Part shown: in pieces, positions 27,301 to 34,551 of the stretch | Position numbering within the stretch: position 1 is the stretch's first letter | How the letters are laid out: each line of letters begins with the position of its first letter | DNA from: a virus | Reading direction: 5' to 3' (one strand) | IMG/VR virus record: IMGVR_UViG_3300045825_000178 | Span: 1 to 45,515 of that record | Length of the DNA: 45,515 nucleotides | Program-made: the position numbers and the translations under genes | The notes under the pieces: model-generated | What the model was told of the DNA's origin: nothing | The model's input: only the letters and a program-made list of their open reading frames with translations | The model's database searches: none

Positions 27301-29596
27301 CTTTGCTAGTCTTAACGACAAGTTTTGCCGACAGTTCCTGCATAATATCCATTATTGGACGCGCAGCACCTGTTTCAAGGTTCTTCATCTCAATGCTAAG
27401 GTACTTAACAGACGCAGCGGCTTTACCGGACTCTTTATTAAACTCAGTCATCATGTTTCTCCATGATGTACCTGCTGCTGTGCCTCTAATTCCAATCTGA
27501 GCAAGCATACCAAGCGCTGTAGCTGTATCCATCAGCGATATACCATACTGCTGTGCTAGTACGGAAGATGTTTTAAATGCCTCTGACATGTCAGTAACAG
27601 ACGCCATCGTATCTGCAGCTGTCTTAGCAATGATGTCGCCAACTGCTGAAAAGTCTTTGGCTGAATATTTATAGGCTGTTGCTACTGATACTAATGTAGC
27701 AGCCGCTGCTTCAAGTTTTACGTCACCCGCTGCTGCAAAGTTGAGAGTGGGCTTTAAAGCATCCATCGCTTCACCAGCCTTAAGACCAGCTAGCGAAAGT
27801 ACCTTTATGCCTTCTGCAAGTTGTAAAGGTCCGTACTGCGTTGACTGCCCCATTGAAAGCACAGTATCTGTCATGTTTGCTAGGTCTTTTCCAGCAACAC
27901 CCGCAAGCTCTCCTATTGCAAATAGAGTCTCTGCGAATTTTACACCGTCTTTAACAGATTTTGCAAATGATAATGATATAGCTGCTCCGGCTAGAAGCGG
28001 TAATATACTGCCATAGGTGAGGGCCATTTGCCCAAAACCCATAGACAAACCCCGTGCCATGGAGTGAAGATCATTTCCATCAACAGTTAGTTTGCGGAAT
28101 GCTCCACCTAGTGCTTCAGTGTGAGGAAGAGCAGCAGCAGCTGCTGCGCCTGCTGCTGTAGCTGCTGCTGCGGCATTAGCTGTTGCAGCTGAATTTACTA
28201 ATCCACCAGATAGACCTGTAGTTGTGCTATACCTTTGATACATTCCGGTAGCTGAGTTAGTAGCTGCTGCTACCTGTGCACGTGCCAGCTTAGTAGCAGC
28301 CTCTGCTTCAGCTACAGCTTTAGCCGTAGCAAATAGCCACTCTTCCTTTGAGGGCATATTCATAAACAGTTCAGCATTTTTAATCCTGAACATGCGGCCA
28401 CTTGCAAGACTGGAGTAGTCTCCACCAGCAGCTATTGTTGCTGCTTTGACTTGTGCTTGAGCAGACCTAGCAGATGCAGTTGCCTCGTCTGCTGCCTTGG
28501 CAGTGGCAAATAGCCACTCTTCCTTGGAAGGCATATTCATGAAAAGTTCAGCATTCCTAATCCTGAATAGACGACCACTTGCAAGTCCTGAATATTCTCC
28601 AACTGCACCGATGGTGGCTGCTTTTACTTGAATCTGAGCAGCTTTAGCAGAGGCATTTGCTTCTTCTGCTGCCTTAGCAGTGGCAAATAGCCACTCTTCC
28701 TTTGAGGGCATATTCATCAGTAGTTCAGCATTCCTAATCCTGAACGTTCGTCCACTAGATAGGCTGGAATAGTCTCCACTAGCCTGAATTGTTGCGGATT
28801 TTACCTGTAGCTGTGCAGCCTTAGCAAATACAGATGCCTCTTCTGCTGCTTTAGCAGTAGCAAATAACCAATCTTCCTTAGACGGCATATTCATAAGGGC
28901 TTCAGCGTTCCTAATTCTGAATACCCTACCGCTATCAAGGCTTGAGTAGTCACCACTAGCTACTATACCGTCTTTTGCATCTTTAGTAGCACCGAACATA
29001 TTTACACGGGCACCAGATTTGCTCATATCTGTTGGGTTGTACCTAGTAAAGTATGAACCGTTGGCCTGTGCGATAGCTAAAGCTTTATTGACCTCTACCT
29101 GTATCATTTCCTTTGAGTGAACCTTAGCCTGAACAAGTTCTTTCATGTCAGAGGTTTCCTTGGCGATGGCCGCATCCTCACTTGCGCGTCTAGCCACCCT
29201 AAAAGCACCGAAAGCAGCCTGAGTTTTCTGCAAGTCGAATGCCATCTGCGCAGCAAGTCTTTGGTCGTATCCTACTTTCTCGGCAGCTGCTACTTCTGAC
29301 ACATTAGCTCTTGCTCCAGCTAACATCTGGCTGTACTGATCCCTAGTGATACCAAGGCTTTTGGCTGAGTGATTTTTCTGTATGTCTATAGCCATATCCA
29401 ATGCGGATTGAATATTTGCAGCCATTTGCTGTACCTCAGTAGCAGAGCTACTTGAGAGCTTTTTTAACTCTGCTTGAATAGAGTTTATCTTTGCACTATC
29501 TAAGGCTCTGATTACCTTAGTCAGCTTTTCAAGCGATTTTTCTACCTGAGCTACTTCTGCCTGTATTTCCTGCGTGTTAATTAGTATGTCAGACAA
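24329..29596 (-). CDS. Tape measure protein
   Basis: Protein of 1,755 residues that sets tail length and is ejected ahead of the DNA. The N-terminal 200 residues are helical coiled coil. Residues 214-449 are four tandem 59-residue repeats. Then comes the conserved tape measure core (GMALTYGSILPLLAGAAISL; KFAETLFAIGELAGVAGKDL; QYGISLMDTATALGMLAQIG) at about 500-720. A hydrophobic region follows around 900-1050. A Lys/Glu-rich coiled coil (about 1100-1500) leads to a lambda-type tape measure C-terminal domain (KAFQGMEDALVSFAMTGKLD) and the closing FAEAGPEAIMPLTRG. The start is TTG 29596 with AGGA about six nt upstream; no ATG lies within 50 codons. Expect a tail of more than 200 nm if the usual ratio holds. 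Confidence 0.93.
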   Translation of the reverse strand: MSDILINTQEIQAEVAQVEKSLEKLTKVIRALDSAKINSIQAELKKLSSSSATEVQQMAANIQSALDMAIDIQKNHSAKSLGITRDQYSQMLAGARANVSEVAAAEKVGYDQRLAAQMAFDLQKTQAAFGAFRVARRASEDAAIAKETSDMKELVQAKVHSKEMIQVEVNKALAIAQANGSYFTRYNPTDMSKSGARVNMFGATKDAKDGIVASGDYSSLDSGRVFRIRNAEALMNMPSKEDWLFATAKAAEEASVFAKAAQLQVKSATIQASGDYSSLSSGRTFRIRNAELLMNMPSKEEWLFATAKAAEEANASAKAAQIQVKAATIGAVGEYSGLASGRLFRIRNAELFMNMPSKEEWLFATAKAADEATASARSAQAQVKAATIAAGGDYSSLASGRMFRIKNAELFMNMPSKEEWLFATAKAVAEAEAATKLARAQVAAATNSATGMYQRYSTTTGLSGGLVNSAATANAAAAATAAGAAAAAALPHTEALGGAFRKLTVDGNDLHSMARGLSMGFGQMALTYGSILPLLAGAAISLSFAKSVKDGVKFAETLFAIGELAGVAGKDLANMTDTVLSMGQSTQYGPLQLAEGIKVLSLAGLKAGEAMDALKPTLNFAAAGDVKLEAAAATLVSVATAYKYSAKDFSAVGDIIAKTAADTMASVTDMSEAFKTSSVLAQQYGISLMDTATALGMLAQIGIRGTAAGTSWRNMMTEFNKESGKAAASVKYLSIEMKNLETGAARPIMDIMQELSAKLVVKTSKAQDSILQDMTNERGNKATAAFQADVLAMVNKTNPLLREQADYYYKIGKNLEGDKVNIDAVNSAYVKMREKTSEDQAGMPGFAFLKNLEGQFTPLKQYEGALASLETAFVKAFGAGEGALMDLGLLLRATFNSADFQATISAMVGGVSSAMLTLASVTKTAADLIKFAMQDSLIAIGVVIGAYGLYSVAAGFAATSTAWLASVIVANTAVTATSAAATGVAATATGVAATTTGLWTAATLWLTGAIATMNAELVAMGIGLTISTGGLILVAAAVVTAIGYVFKLASEYQSAGTAAQESAAKQLKADGDVAKNKIGSAESIMNSQRDQVAVELASLRTMATIKKSNAEIEAKALVEQRLAFDDQKVKNFTSEKEHLDKAAALRATMVTKEQANARVEGEAMITRINQWADFRLVLAEVDADLASVDKAMSSTGDPVGMKAYRAEAAERLRIKKVEIETDRDFRSHSIRTDLASVAVLRKDAADAAAKDSELQRKKPSGVDTETAGDVTKAAKDAATAAKTAATAAKAADRKAAAERVAEADDLVKAEMQKNKDADKAMLVDRKQFYSELKQLEAMGKVTSAEAVTIEMQKENEVFAKREKNYIDEYEKAARLRKNHVLEQTRILGLLNAASQERFDKEQSLSNQAEVIAHKEKLHKADAIAQAKEYIDLLNKQAAREIAGISAGDKSNANDTAINAIEDKGMAKLRQLARDNELEKYKTLPAGRYEFDVKQAKDATEVELAIYKEKYAKLQIIELDWQKGAEKALNNYRDKSRDVFKQTESLVTKAFQGMEDALVSFAMTGKLDFKSLANSVISDMVRMQLQASMGGNSGVMSWLGKAVGAYFSGGSTAAASTAASTIEYTAKGNVYSSNSLSAYSGQVRDTPTPFMFARGAGVFAEAGPEAIMPLTRGANGKLGVQSSGTGGTVNVTVNVIEDRSKAGTQQTRQDSGGASVIDVFVEKVKSSIATDINRGSGSVPNAMSTTYGLNRVAGAY
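26616..26657 (-). repeat. Perfect 21-bp tandem duplication in the tape measure gene
   Basis: Two identical 21-bp units lie end to end (26616-26636 and 26637-26657). Each contains the palindrome GCAACACCTGTTGC. On the coding strand they encode GVAATAT and GVAATTT-type repeats in the hydrophobic region. The exact identity suggests a recent slippage event. Confidence 0.85.
28250..28957 (-). repeat. Four tandem 59-residue (177-bp) repeats in the tape measure protein
   Basis: Four units of 59 residues (214-272, 273-331, 332-390, 391-449) share the pattern GDYSSL-x-SGR-x-FRI-[RK]-NAE, then MNMPSKEEWLFATAKA, then a variable Ala-rich helix ending Q-V-K-[SA]-ATI. DNA units are 177 bp and about 80-90 percent identical by eye. 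A diverged partial copy follows (TGMYQRY) and another precedes (NGSYFTRY). Repeats may change tail length by whole units. Confidence 0.9.
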
Positions 29597-29673
29597 GACA
29601 GTTCCTAGGGTTAGTGCTTGTAGTGGCGCTCATTTTAAAGGAAAAGCCAGCATAAAACGGGTTTTCTGTGGTA

Positions 29674-30419
29674 TTAGGCTTGTGATTCGCGTATCTTGAT
29701 GACCTCATTGCGCCACGCTTTGTCGATGCGGTGTAGGTCATCCCAAAGGTCAGCAACTTCAAGATTACTACATCCATGTACCATCCCGTAGATAGCTACT
29801 TCACTGAATGATATTAGTGGTAGGCTATGCTCAGTGGAAGGCCTACTTCCCGATAGCTCCTGCCACACACTATGCGGCCATACCCAAATGTCTAGCAATA
29901 CTGGTCTGTTAGCAAGTGCTGGTGGCTTAACCCCTCTCTCTTCCCACATCTCATGGAGAAATTTGAGTTTGTCACCCCACCGTAGCTCCCACTCAAACCA
30001 CTCTGCTAGTTTTTTGCGTCTTCTTCGTCTTTAATAACCTTGAAGTTTTCCATGTCTTCTGCAACTTTGCCCACTGCAACGCGGAACTCTTTTAGTTTCA
30101 ACAGCATAACTGCTGCATCGTAGCTGTATGATGTCCACTCACCTTTGATATTTACTTTACCTTCCCACCCAAGCAGGACAGTCTTAGCAAGTACTTCTAC
30201 AAAAATCTCATCACTCTTGGCTTCAGCCGCGTCACCTTTTGAGTCAAGTACTGCACGATGTTGCTTGACAAGCCGTTGAATCAGCTTTGCGTAATTCTTG
30301 TTACCGGACCGTGCAACGGTAAAAATAGTGTCACCCGCTCCCGGAATTTGAGTAGGAGTGCCTTCTTTTTCAGTAGTCTCATTAGTAGCAAACGCGGCAA
30401 ATAGGTCTATAGCAGACAT
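29674..30419 (-). CDS. gpGT-like tail assembly chaperone made by -1 frameshift
   Basis: Fusion of about 248 residues. Ribosomes read the G frame from ATG 30419 to the slippery heptamer A AAA AAC at 30015-30009, slip back one base just before the TAG stop, and continue through LAEWFEWELRWGDKLKF into the downstream frame to 29674. That frame is open from the slip point through the first Met (29949). In lambda this low-frequency product binds the tape measure through its T part while the G part recruits tail tube subunits. Position between tail tube and tape measure genes is the same here. Heptamer, frame relation and position are all visible; frameshift rate is not. Confidence 0.85.
30006..30419 (-). 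CDS. gpG-like tail assembly chaperone
   Basis: Protein of 137 residues, beginning MSAIDLFAAFATNE and ending DEEDAKN right at the slippery site. It acts as the abundant assembly chaperone of the tail; it is normally absent from virions. I chose ATG 30419, which has CAGGA about six nt upstream; a longer open frame to 30476 runs towards the terminator that follows the tail tube gene and is unlikely to be translated. It lies between the tail tube gene and the tape measure gene, as gpG does. Confidence 0.87.
   Translation of the reverse strand: MSAIDLFAAFATNETTEKEGTPTQIPGAGDTIFTVARSGNKNYAKLIQRLVKQHRAVLDSKGDAAEAKSDEIFVEVLAKTVLLGWEGKVNIKGEWTSYSYDAAVMLLKLKEFRVAVGKVAEDMENFKVIKDEEDAKN
30009..30015 (-). 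other. Programmed -1 frameshift slippery site A AAA AAC
   Basis: On the minus strand the heptamer AAAAAAC is read in the zero frame as GCA AAA AAC TAG. It meets the X XXY YYZ rule exactly and stands directly before the stop codon. A short inverted repeat (TAGC and GCTA) surrounds the next 26 nt and might be a weak stimulator; no strong stem is visible. Confidence 0.9.
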
Positions 30420-30508
30420 TGTGTATCCTGAGGTTGTTGGAAACTGCATTATCGAGCCTGTGCCATCAAAGCACATAGGACAAGTGCAATATTGGTATGC
30501 ACAGGCGC

Positions 30509-30540
30509 AAAAAAGCCTCCCGATGTTTCCACCGAGAGGC
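30509..30540 (-). terminator. Rho-independent terminator after the tail tube gene
   Basis: Minus-strand RNA: stem GCCTCTCGGTG, loop GAAA, stem CATCGGGAGGC, then six U. The stem has 11 pairs with two G-U pairs and a GNRA tetraloop. It lies 25 nt after the tail tube stop and should cut expression of the downstream tail genes relative to the tube protein. Confidence 0.92.
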
Positions 30541-30564
30541 GAACCAACAACCCCGATTTAAAGC

Positions 30565-31776
30565 TTAGACTGCCGCGCCAACCCGATCAATAAACAGCAA
30601 CTTGCGTAGTGCTACATTAGGGTTACTGACATCGTTAAGCGCAGTCAGCGTCATGTCAACCATTTGGTCTTGATCTTTTGCACCAGCAGACGACTTCCAC
30701 GTAGTGACGTTACAGACAGGTGCAGTAAAGATGTAGCCATTACCAGCAGAATCAGTTGTAGCAAAACTGATAGCGCCATTTACATTAGTACGGAACTTCT
30801 GGAACGTTGTCTTGTCAGCAAAATAGACTGACATATTCATAGTGCATTGAATGGTACCGGAACCAATACCTACTGCACCAAGTGTGCCGATAGCCTCTTG
30901 AGAGCGCAAACTATTAGCAAAACTCAGGTCAACAGACTTGACATAAGTGCCGACTACAGGAACGCCATCCATCCATACAGCATTTGTAGCACCACTAACA
31001 CCGGAATGAACATCATAGGCATCAGCAGGAACTGGAGTACCGGGCAGCGCTGTAACATTGGATTCCAATGCGCTCTTGCCAATAAAGTCAAATGACGCTT
31101 CGCTTAGAGCACCGGAAGCTACCTTCAGGCTGAACTTATCAGGTGTCATACCAACATAGTTGATAAACACACCGATGTCAGTCATCTGCTTTTCGATAGA
31201 CCAGCTACTCTGTGTAGTGCCATGAGTAAGCCGTGCGGCTTGAATCTGAATAGACTCAGCTGCACTGACAGTAGCTGGTGTATTCAAGTCTAGAGTCAGC
31301 ACAGTAGCCGTTGGCGGCGTAATGGTACTGACACGCAAAATCTTGCCGTTATTTACACCGACACTCAGCACACGGAACCACTGCCCCATTGCAAGTGTGG
31401 TAAATAGGCTAGTGCCAGCAGTGGCCGCTGATGCCGTAATTGCAGTAGCACTAATGGTAGCTGTTGGTGTAGCAATACCAAGGCCAATAGTACCGAAGTC
31501 AGTGAATACAGCCTGCATTGCAGACTCGAAAAAGTCCTCAAGACCAAGCGCCCGCATCTCTATCCCTAGCGTTCCAGACGCTTTTGCAGAGGTCGGAGAC
31601 ACCGAGCTAATGGTGCGCGATGCGTTGATTTCAGCCGAAGCTGTTTTGGTGATGTCAAAATTCAGAGACTCGGACTTGATACGAAGCACGGTAGGATTAC
31701 CCGCCACCGGCGTGACGCCGAATACGGCTTCTTTGATCGCACGGACGGTGACAAGGCTGGATGATGCGAGAGGCAT
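30565..31776 (-). CDS. Major tail (tube) protein
   Basis: Protein of 403 residues, beginning MPLASSSLVTVRAIKEAVFG and continuing GVTPVAGNP-x-x-LRIKSESL, the standard opening of phage tail tube proteins of the TTP_2 type. A beta-rich tube core follows (SWSIEKQMTDIGVFINYVG, SLKVASGALSEASFDFIG). A 40-residue Ala/Thr-rich insertion (about 105-175) may be an exposed loop or Ig-like domain. It polymerises around the tape measure. ATG 31776 has GGAG six nt upstream and gives the family start. Its 119-nt leader has mutually exclusive pairings (see separate entry), and a strong terminator follows. Confidence 0.88.
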   Translation of the reverse strand: MPLASSSLVTVRAIKEAVFGVTPVAGNPTVLRIKSESLNFDITKTASAEINASRTISSVSPTSAKASGTLGIEMRALGLEDFFESAMQAVFTDFGTIGLGIATPTATISATAITASAATAGTSLFTTLAMGQWFRVLSVGVNNGKILRVSTITPPTATVLTLDLNTPATVSAAESIQIQAARLTHGTTQSSWSIEKQMTDIGVFINYVGMTPDKFSLKVASGALSEASFDFIGKSALESNVTALPGTPVPADAYDVHSGVSGATNAVWMDGVPVVGTYVKSVDLSFANSLRSQEAIGTLGAVGIGSGTIQCTMNMSVYFADKTTFQKFRTNVNGAISFATTDSAGNGYIFTAPVCNVTTWKSSAGAKDQDQMVDMTLTALNDVSNPNVALRKLLFIDRVGAAV

Positions 31777-31895
31777 AGTAGGCTCCAAAATGGCAATGAA
31801 AAATCAATGCCTAAAGTCTACGGTGCCGACGCTACATAACAGCTTGGACTTCCTGATTTTGGAGAGACTATATTGAACTTATGCTAATCAGGGGT
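31777..31895 (-). promoter_or_regulatory. Structured leader of the tail tube gene with possible ribosome-site masking
   Basis: In the minus-strand RNA, CTCCAAAAT (31864-31856) is a perfect complement of ATTTTGGAG (31791-31783), the segment that contains the tail tube ribosome binding site. The same upstream segment overlaps AATCAGG (31858-31852), which can instead pair with CCTGATT (31892-31886). The two pairings cannot form together. This arrangement could switch translation on or off. No promoter with both boxes is evident in the leader. Confidence 0.5.
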
Positions 31896-32318
31896 CTACA
31901 GAGCGTACTGTAAATCAACCCAAAAAGGGATTACTACCGGCGAGTACAGCCAGCCCAAGTGCGGTACGTCAGGCCCAACCGTAGCCATGTGCGTGTGCAC
32001 AATGCCAAACGTTCTGCGTTGCAGCTTTGGATAGAAGTAGTCAAGGATAGTGTTAGCTGCTCTAGTTCCACCACCCTCCTTAACACCAGCAGCCAGTATT
32101 ATTTGTCCATGTATCCTGTGCATAGGGTTATCAGACAGGTCTGCTTGCTCCATGTCTATATACTTGATGTCAACCCGTAAGTATGGATTTATCTGATACT
32201 GCGTGTCTACAAGAAGAATATTGTCATACTCAATCAGTATTAAGTAGCCTCCGGGAAAATCTGCCTTTAGGGCGTCTATTGCAGAGGCTATATCTTGACG
32301 TATTTGTTCTCTTGACAT
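31896..32318 (-). CDS. Tail terminator protein (DUF4128-like)
   Basis: Protein of 140 residues: MSREQIRQDIASAIDAL, GGYLILIEYDN, INPYLRVDIKYIDMEQADLS, GQIILAAGVKEGGGTRAANT. The pattern, a helical start then a beta sheet with a long loop, and the spot between the head-tail joining genes and the tube gene fit the DUF4128 tail terminators, which cap the tail tube and join it to the head (lambda gpU role). No ribosome binding site is clear at ATG 32318, so translation may be coupled to the upstream gene 1-2 nt away. Confidence 0.75.
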   Translation of the reverse strand: MSREQIRQDIASAIDALKADFPGGYLILIEYDNILLVDTQYQINPYLRVDIKYIDMEQADLSDNPMHRIHGQIILAAGVKEGGGTRAANTILDYFYPKLQRRTFGIVHTHMATVGPDVPHLGWLYSPVVIPFWVDLQYAL

Positions 32319-32319
32319 G

Positions 32320-32847
32320 TTAACTAACTAGATTTGGAAACCTGTTTTGTAGATATAATTTCACACCTAGTGGCGCTTCTATCAAGTTGACACGACGAAG
32401 TTTTATGGTGCCAGCGTCTAGCTCTCCGGCAACTTGCGATCTATTTACAAGCCTGACATTGGTGTTCCACTTTATGCTAGCTATATTCTCGTAGTTAGAG
32501 TTTTTCTTTGCTGCAGCAATAGCAGTCAAGTCTCCAGCACTCTTGGCCCACCCTAACGCTGTCCTGCTATGATCGGCTTTAGTCTCTGATGCGCCAATAT
32601 CCCATGACTGTAAATTTCTCCATGGGTCTACTTTAAGTGTGCGTTGCTGTCTCCATGTTCCAGTCTGATTAGTCTCTACACCCCAATTAACTGCATAGTT
32701 ACCAGACCACTGCGGACTTACTCTAACAGCTTCATCCAATACCAATTTTACGCGCCTTCTAACTTTCTCATTTGCATTCTCATGCACACCCTTCATTACG
32801 GCATCGCTCATCTTCACCCACTTAGCCATATCCACGGTTGACCCCAT
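32320..32847 (-). CDS. Neck / tail completion protein (HK97 gp10-like)
   Basis: Protein of 175 residues. The start MAKWVKMSDAVMKGVHENAN (from the sixth or so codon) with KVRRRVKLVLDEAVRVSPQWSG and NWGVETNQTG recalls HK97 gp10-type proteins, which attach the tail to the head. The S-P-Q-W-S-G-N-Y segment corresponds to the family motif before a loop. ATG 32847 overlaps the previous stop (TGATG) and has GGAGGG four nt upstream. It lies in the conserved order between head-tail connector and tail terminator. Confidence 0.7.
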   Translation of the reverse strand: MGSTVDMAKWVKMSDAVMKGVHENANEKVRRRVKLVLDEAVRVSPQWSGNYAVNWGVETNQTGTWRQQRTLKVDPWRNLQSWDIGASETKADHSRTALGWAKSAGDLTAIAAAKKNSNYENIASIKWNTNVRLVNRSQVAGELDAGTIKLRRVNLIEAPLGVKLYLQNRFPNLVS

Positions 32848-33677
32848 CAGGCCCTCCGAATATGCAGGTTGTAGCCGTCAAGCTCGGGCGTGCTGGTCAG
32901 AACCTTCCAATTAGCCCTCGCCAAGCTCACCAGAGAGCCTACGGGGGCAGGCATTGCAAGGATCAAGGTCATATCCCCGGATAGAATTCGAGGGTCTGCT
33001 TGGGACGCAAATCGGAAAAGTTTTGAGGGGTCAAAAAAGATACCGAATGTGTTCGTAACCACGCCAGCGCGGGTATCGAGAACAGGGTCATAGTCACCTA
33101 CCGTTGTCAGCGTTACGGGAACCCGCGGTGACCCATCTAATTCATCAGCGTTAGCTAACAGGAATCCGCCTGCTGTCGTGTGTACTGAGCGTACGCGAAA
33201 CAACTTGCTGCCTGTACTGATAAACTGACCTTTAAATACGTTCTCACTTATACTGATAGTAAAGTCCCATTGCGGGTCATAATCGCTATCAGTGACATAG
33301 TTTACCGTATCTTTTAGATACTCTTTGCTAGTAGCAAGCTCATAGCCCGGTATGTCATTGCACACCTCACCCGGTGTAAGCCGTATAGCCAAGTCGATAA
33401 CCTTGCGCGTCCAGTAAGCAGTTCTAAGCGCCCTATTTTGCAGGCCGTCTGTATTTCCGTCACCGACAATCCACATCTCATCGAAGTAACTGATTACCCT
33501 ACGCGGTGGCATAACAGTACCCGGAACTACACTGATCGTGCGTTTCTTATTGGTGCTACCGTCTGGTGAGGTTTCGTTAAATGAACTTACCTGACCCTTA
33601 AATAACTTTGCACGGCTATACCCATCAAAAATGTCGATGTCGTCAAAATGTTTGCTGATGTCAGATAGCAGCGGCAT
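32847..33677 (-). CDS. Head-tail joining structural protein, unrecognised family
   Basis: Protein of 276 residues: an opening MPLLSDISKHFDDIDIFDGY, then beta-rich sequence (RTISVVPGTVMPPRRVISYF, WDFTISISENVFKGQFISTG, GDMTLILAMPAPVGSLVSLA). No known motif stands out. Its place between the adaptor and the neck protein suggests a head closure protein (stopper) or a virion structural protein of the connector. No ribosome binding site is visible at ATG 33677, seven nt after the upstream stop, so coupling is likely. Confidence 0.7.
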   Translation of the reverse strand: MPLLSDISKHFDDIDIFDGYSRAKLFKGQVSSFNETSPDGSTNKKRTISVVPGTVMPPRRVISYFDEMWIVGDGNTDGLQNRALRTAYWTRKVIDLAIRLTPGEVCNDIPGYELATSKEYLKDTVNYVTDSDYDPQWDFTISISENVFKGQFISTGSKLFRVRSVHTTAGGFLLANADELDGSPRVPVTLTTVGDYDPVLDTRAGVVTNTFGIFFDPSKLFRFASQADPRILSGDMTLILAMPAPVGSLVSLARANWKVLTSTPELDGYNLHIRRA

Positions 33678-33683
33678 CGGCTA

Positions 33684-34184
33684 TTACAAGTTTGTTACAG
33701 GATCGCGCAAAATACCAGTACTAATAGCAAATACTTGAGTAACAGACGATGATGATACAGCAACTGTATCAGTGACTCCATAGTAACTCACAGCAAGTCT
33801 TAACTTGATGTCACCAAGCACAAGCTGTACAGAGGTTCTTACAGAGTCGTAGATTGCTGCGTTGCTATTTCGCTGAAATCCTGCTCTACCATCAGTCAGC
33901 TGCTGAATACCGAACATCGGTAGCGATGTCAATAACTGCTTTGCGATAGCGTATGGAACATACAAGCAGACTAGGCCTATAAACCTAGTCTGCGCTTCAG
34001 TCTTCACCGAAAGTTCTGAAAATGTATCGAAAACAGTTGGAATACCAACTACTACATCATCAAGCGCAATCAGCGCATGAGTGTCGTACATTGGCTGATT
34101 TAAGGCCTCATCAGTCAATTCCGTTGCCGATACACCAAGCACAGCCCGAATTTCGTCGTAGCTGGTGTAGCGCAGTAGCGGCAT
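33684..34184 (-). CDS. Head-tail connector / adaptor protein
   Basis: Protein of 166 residues starting MPLLRYTSYDEIRAVLGVSA, then ELTDEALNQPMYDTHALIAL and a helical core (TRFIGLVCLYVPYAIAKQLL). The helix bundle with the Y-T-S-Y-D-E-I-R-A-V-L-G-V opening and the position after the capsid genes fit a gp6 or gp15-like adaptor that binds the portal. The initiator ATG has GTGGAC about eight nt upstream. Family level is inference. Confidence 0.65.
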   Translation of the reverse strand: MPLLRYTSYDEIRAVLGVSATELTDEALNQPMYDTHALIALDDVVVGIPTVFDTFSELSVKTEAQTRFIGLVCLYVPYAIAKQLLTSLPMFGIQQLTDGRAGFQRNSNAAIYDSVRTSVQLVLGDIKLRLAVSYYGVTDTVAVSSSSVTQVFAISTGILRDPVTNL

Positions 34185-34187
34185 CCT

Positions 34188-34466
34188 TTAGTCCACGTAC
34201 TTCATTTTTCCTGCCTCAATTTGTGAATCAACCCATCCAGAAGGCTGAAACAACTCTTGAGGGGCAAGCGTGTAGCTCACGCCTGTCATAGGGTCGTGCA
34301 TATCGCCGTGCACAGTTACCACCATCTTCTTAGACGCCTTCGGTTTTTCCACCGCCGGTGTCTTCACATCAGCCGCCGGTGTCTTCACATCCACCTCTGC
34401 AACGCGCTTGACTTCAGTAGTAGAGTCCGAACCCGGTTTCGCAGCAAATTTTGCAGTATCAGTCAT
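34188..34466 (-). CDS. Small Lys/Pro-rich protein between capsid and adaptor genes
   Basis: Protein of 92 residues. The N-terminal half is disordered with repeated DVKTPA heptads (DVKTPAADVKTPAVEKP). The C-terminal half (VVTVHGDMHDPMTGVSYTLAPQELFQPSGWVDSQ) looks folded, with a short hairpin and a helix. Such small proteins are common after capsid genes, with unknown role. It starts 23 nt downstream of the capsid terminator and so probably depends on readthrough or on a promoter that I cannot see. Confidence 0.68.
   Translation of the reverse strand: MTDTAKFAAKPGSDSTTEVKRVAEVDVKTPAADVKTPAVEKPKASKKMVVTVHGDMHDPMTGVSYTLAPQELFQPSGWVDSQIEAGKMKYVD
34352..34391 (-). repeat. 21-bp tandem repeat in the small Lys/Pro-rich gene
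   Basis: CCGCCGGTGTCTTCACATC occurs twice at 34352-34370 and 34373-34391, a period of 21 bp, encoding two copies of the heptad DVKTPAA/V. The copies match exactly over 19 bp. Confidence 0.9.
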
Positions 34467-34488
34467 TTAGGTCTTTCGTTAATACAAG

Positions 34489-34511
34489 AAAAAAGCCCTC
34501 TCGTGGAGGGC
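34489..34511 (-). terminator. Rho-independent terminator after the major capsid gene
   Basis: Minus-strand RNA: stem GCCCTC, loop CACGA, stem GAGGGC, then six U. It lies about 40 nt after the capsid stop, as expected for a gene that must be expressed far above those downstream. Confidence 0.92.
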
Positions 34512-34551
34512 CTTGTGAACTTCGCCCGACTTAGGTCAAATAGAGCCGTTC

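Noticed and set aside
29589-29777. Minus-strand open frame of 62 codons next to the tape measure start
   Set aside because: It lies in another frame within the T part of the frameshift gene and lacks a ribosome site.
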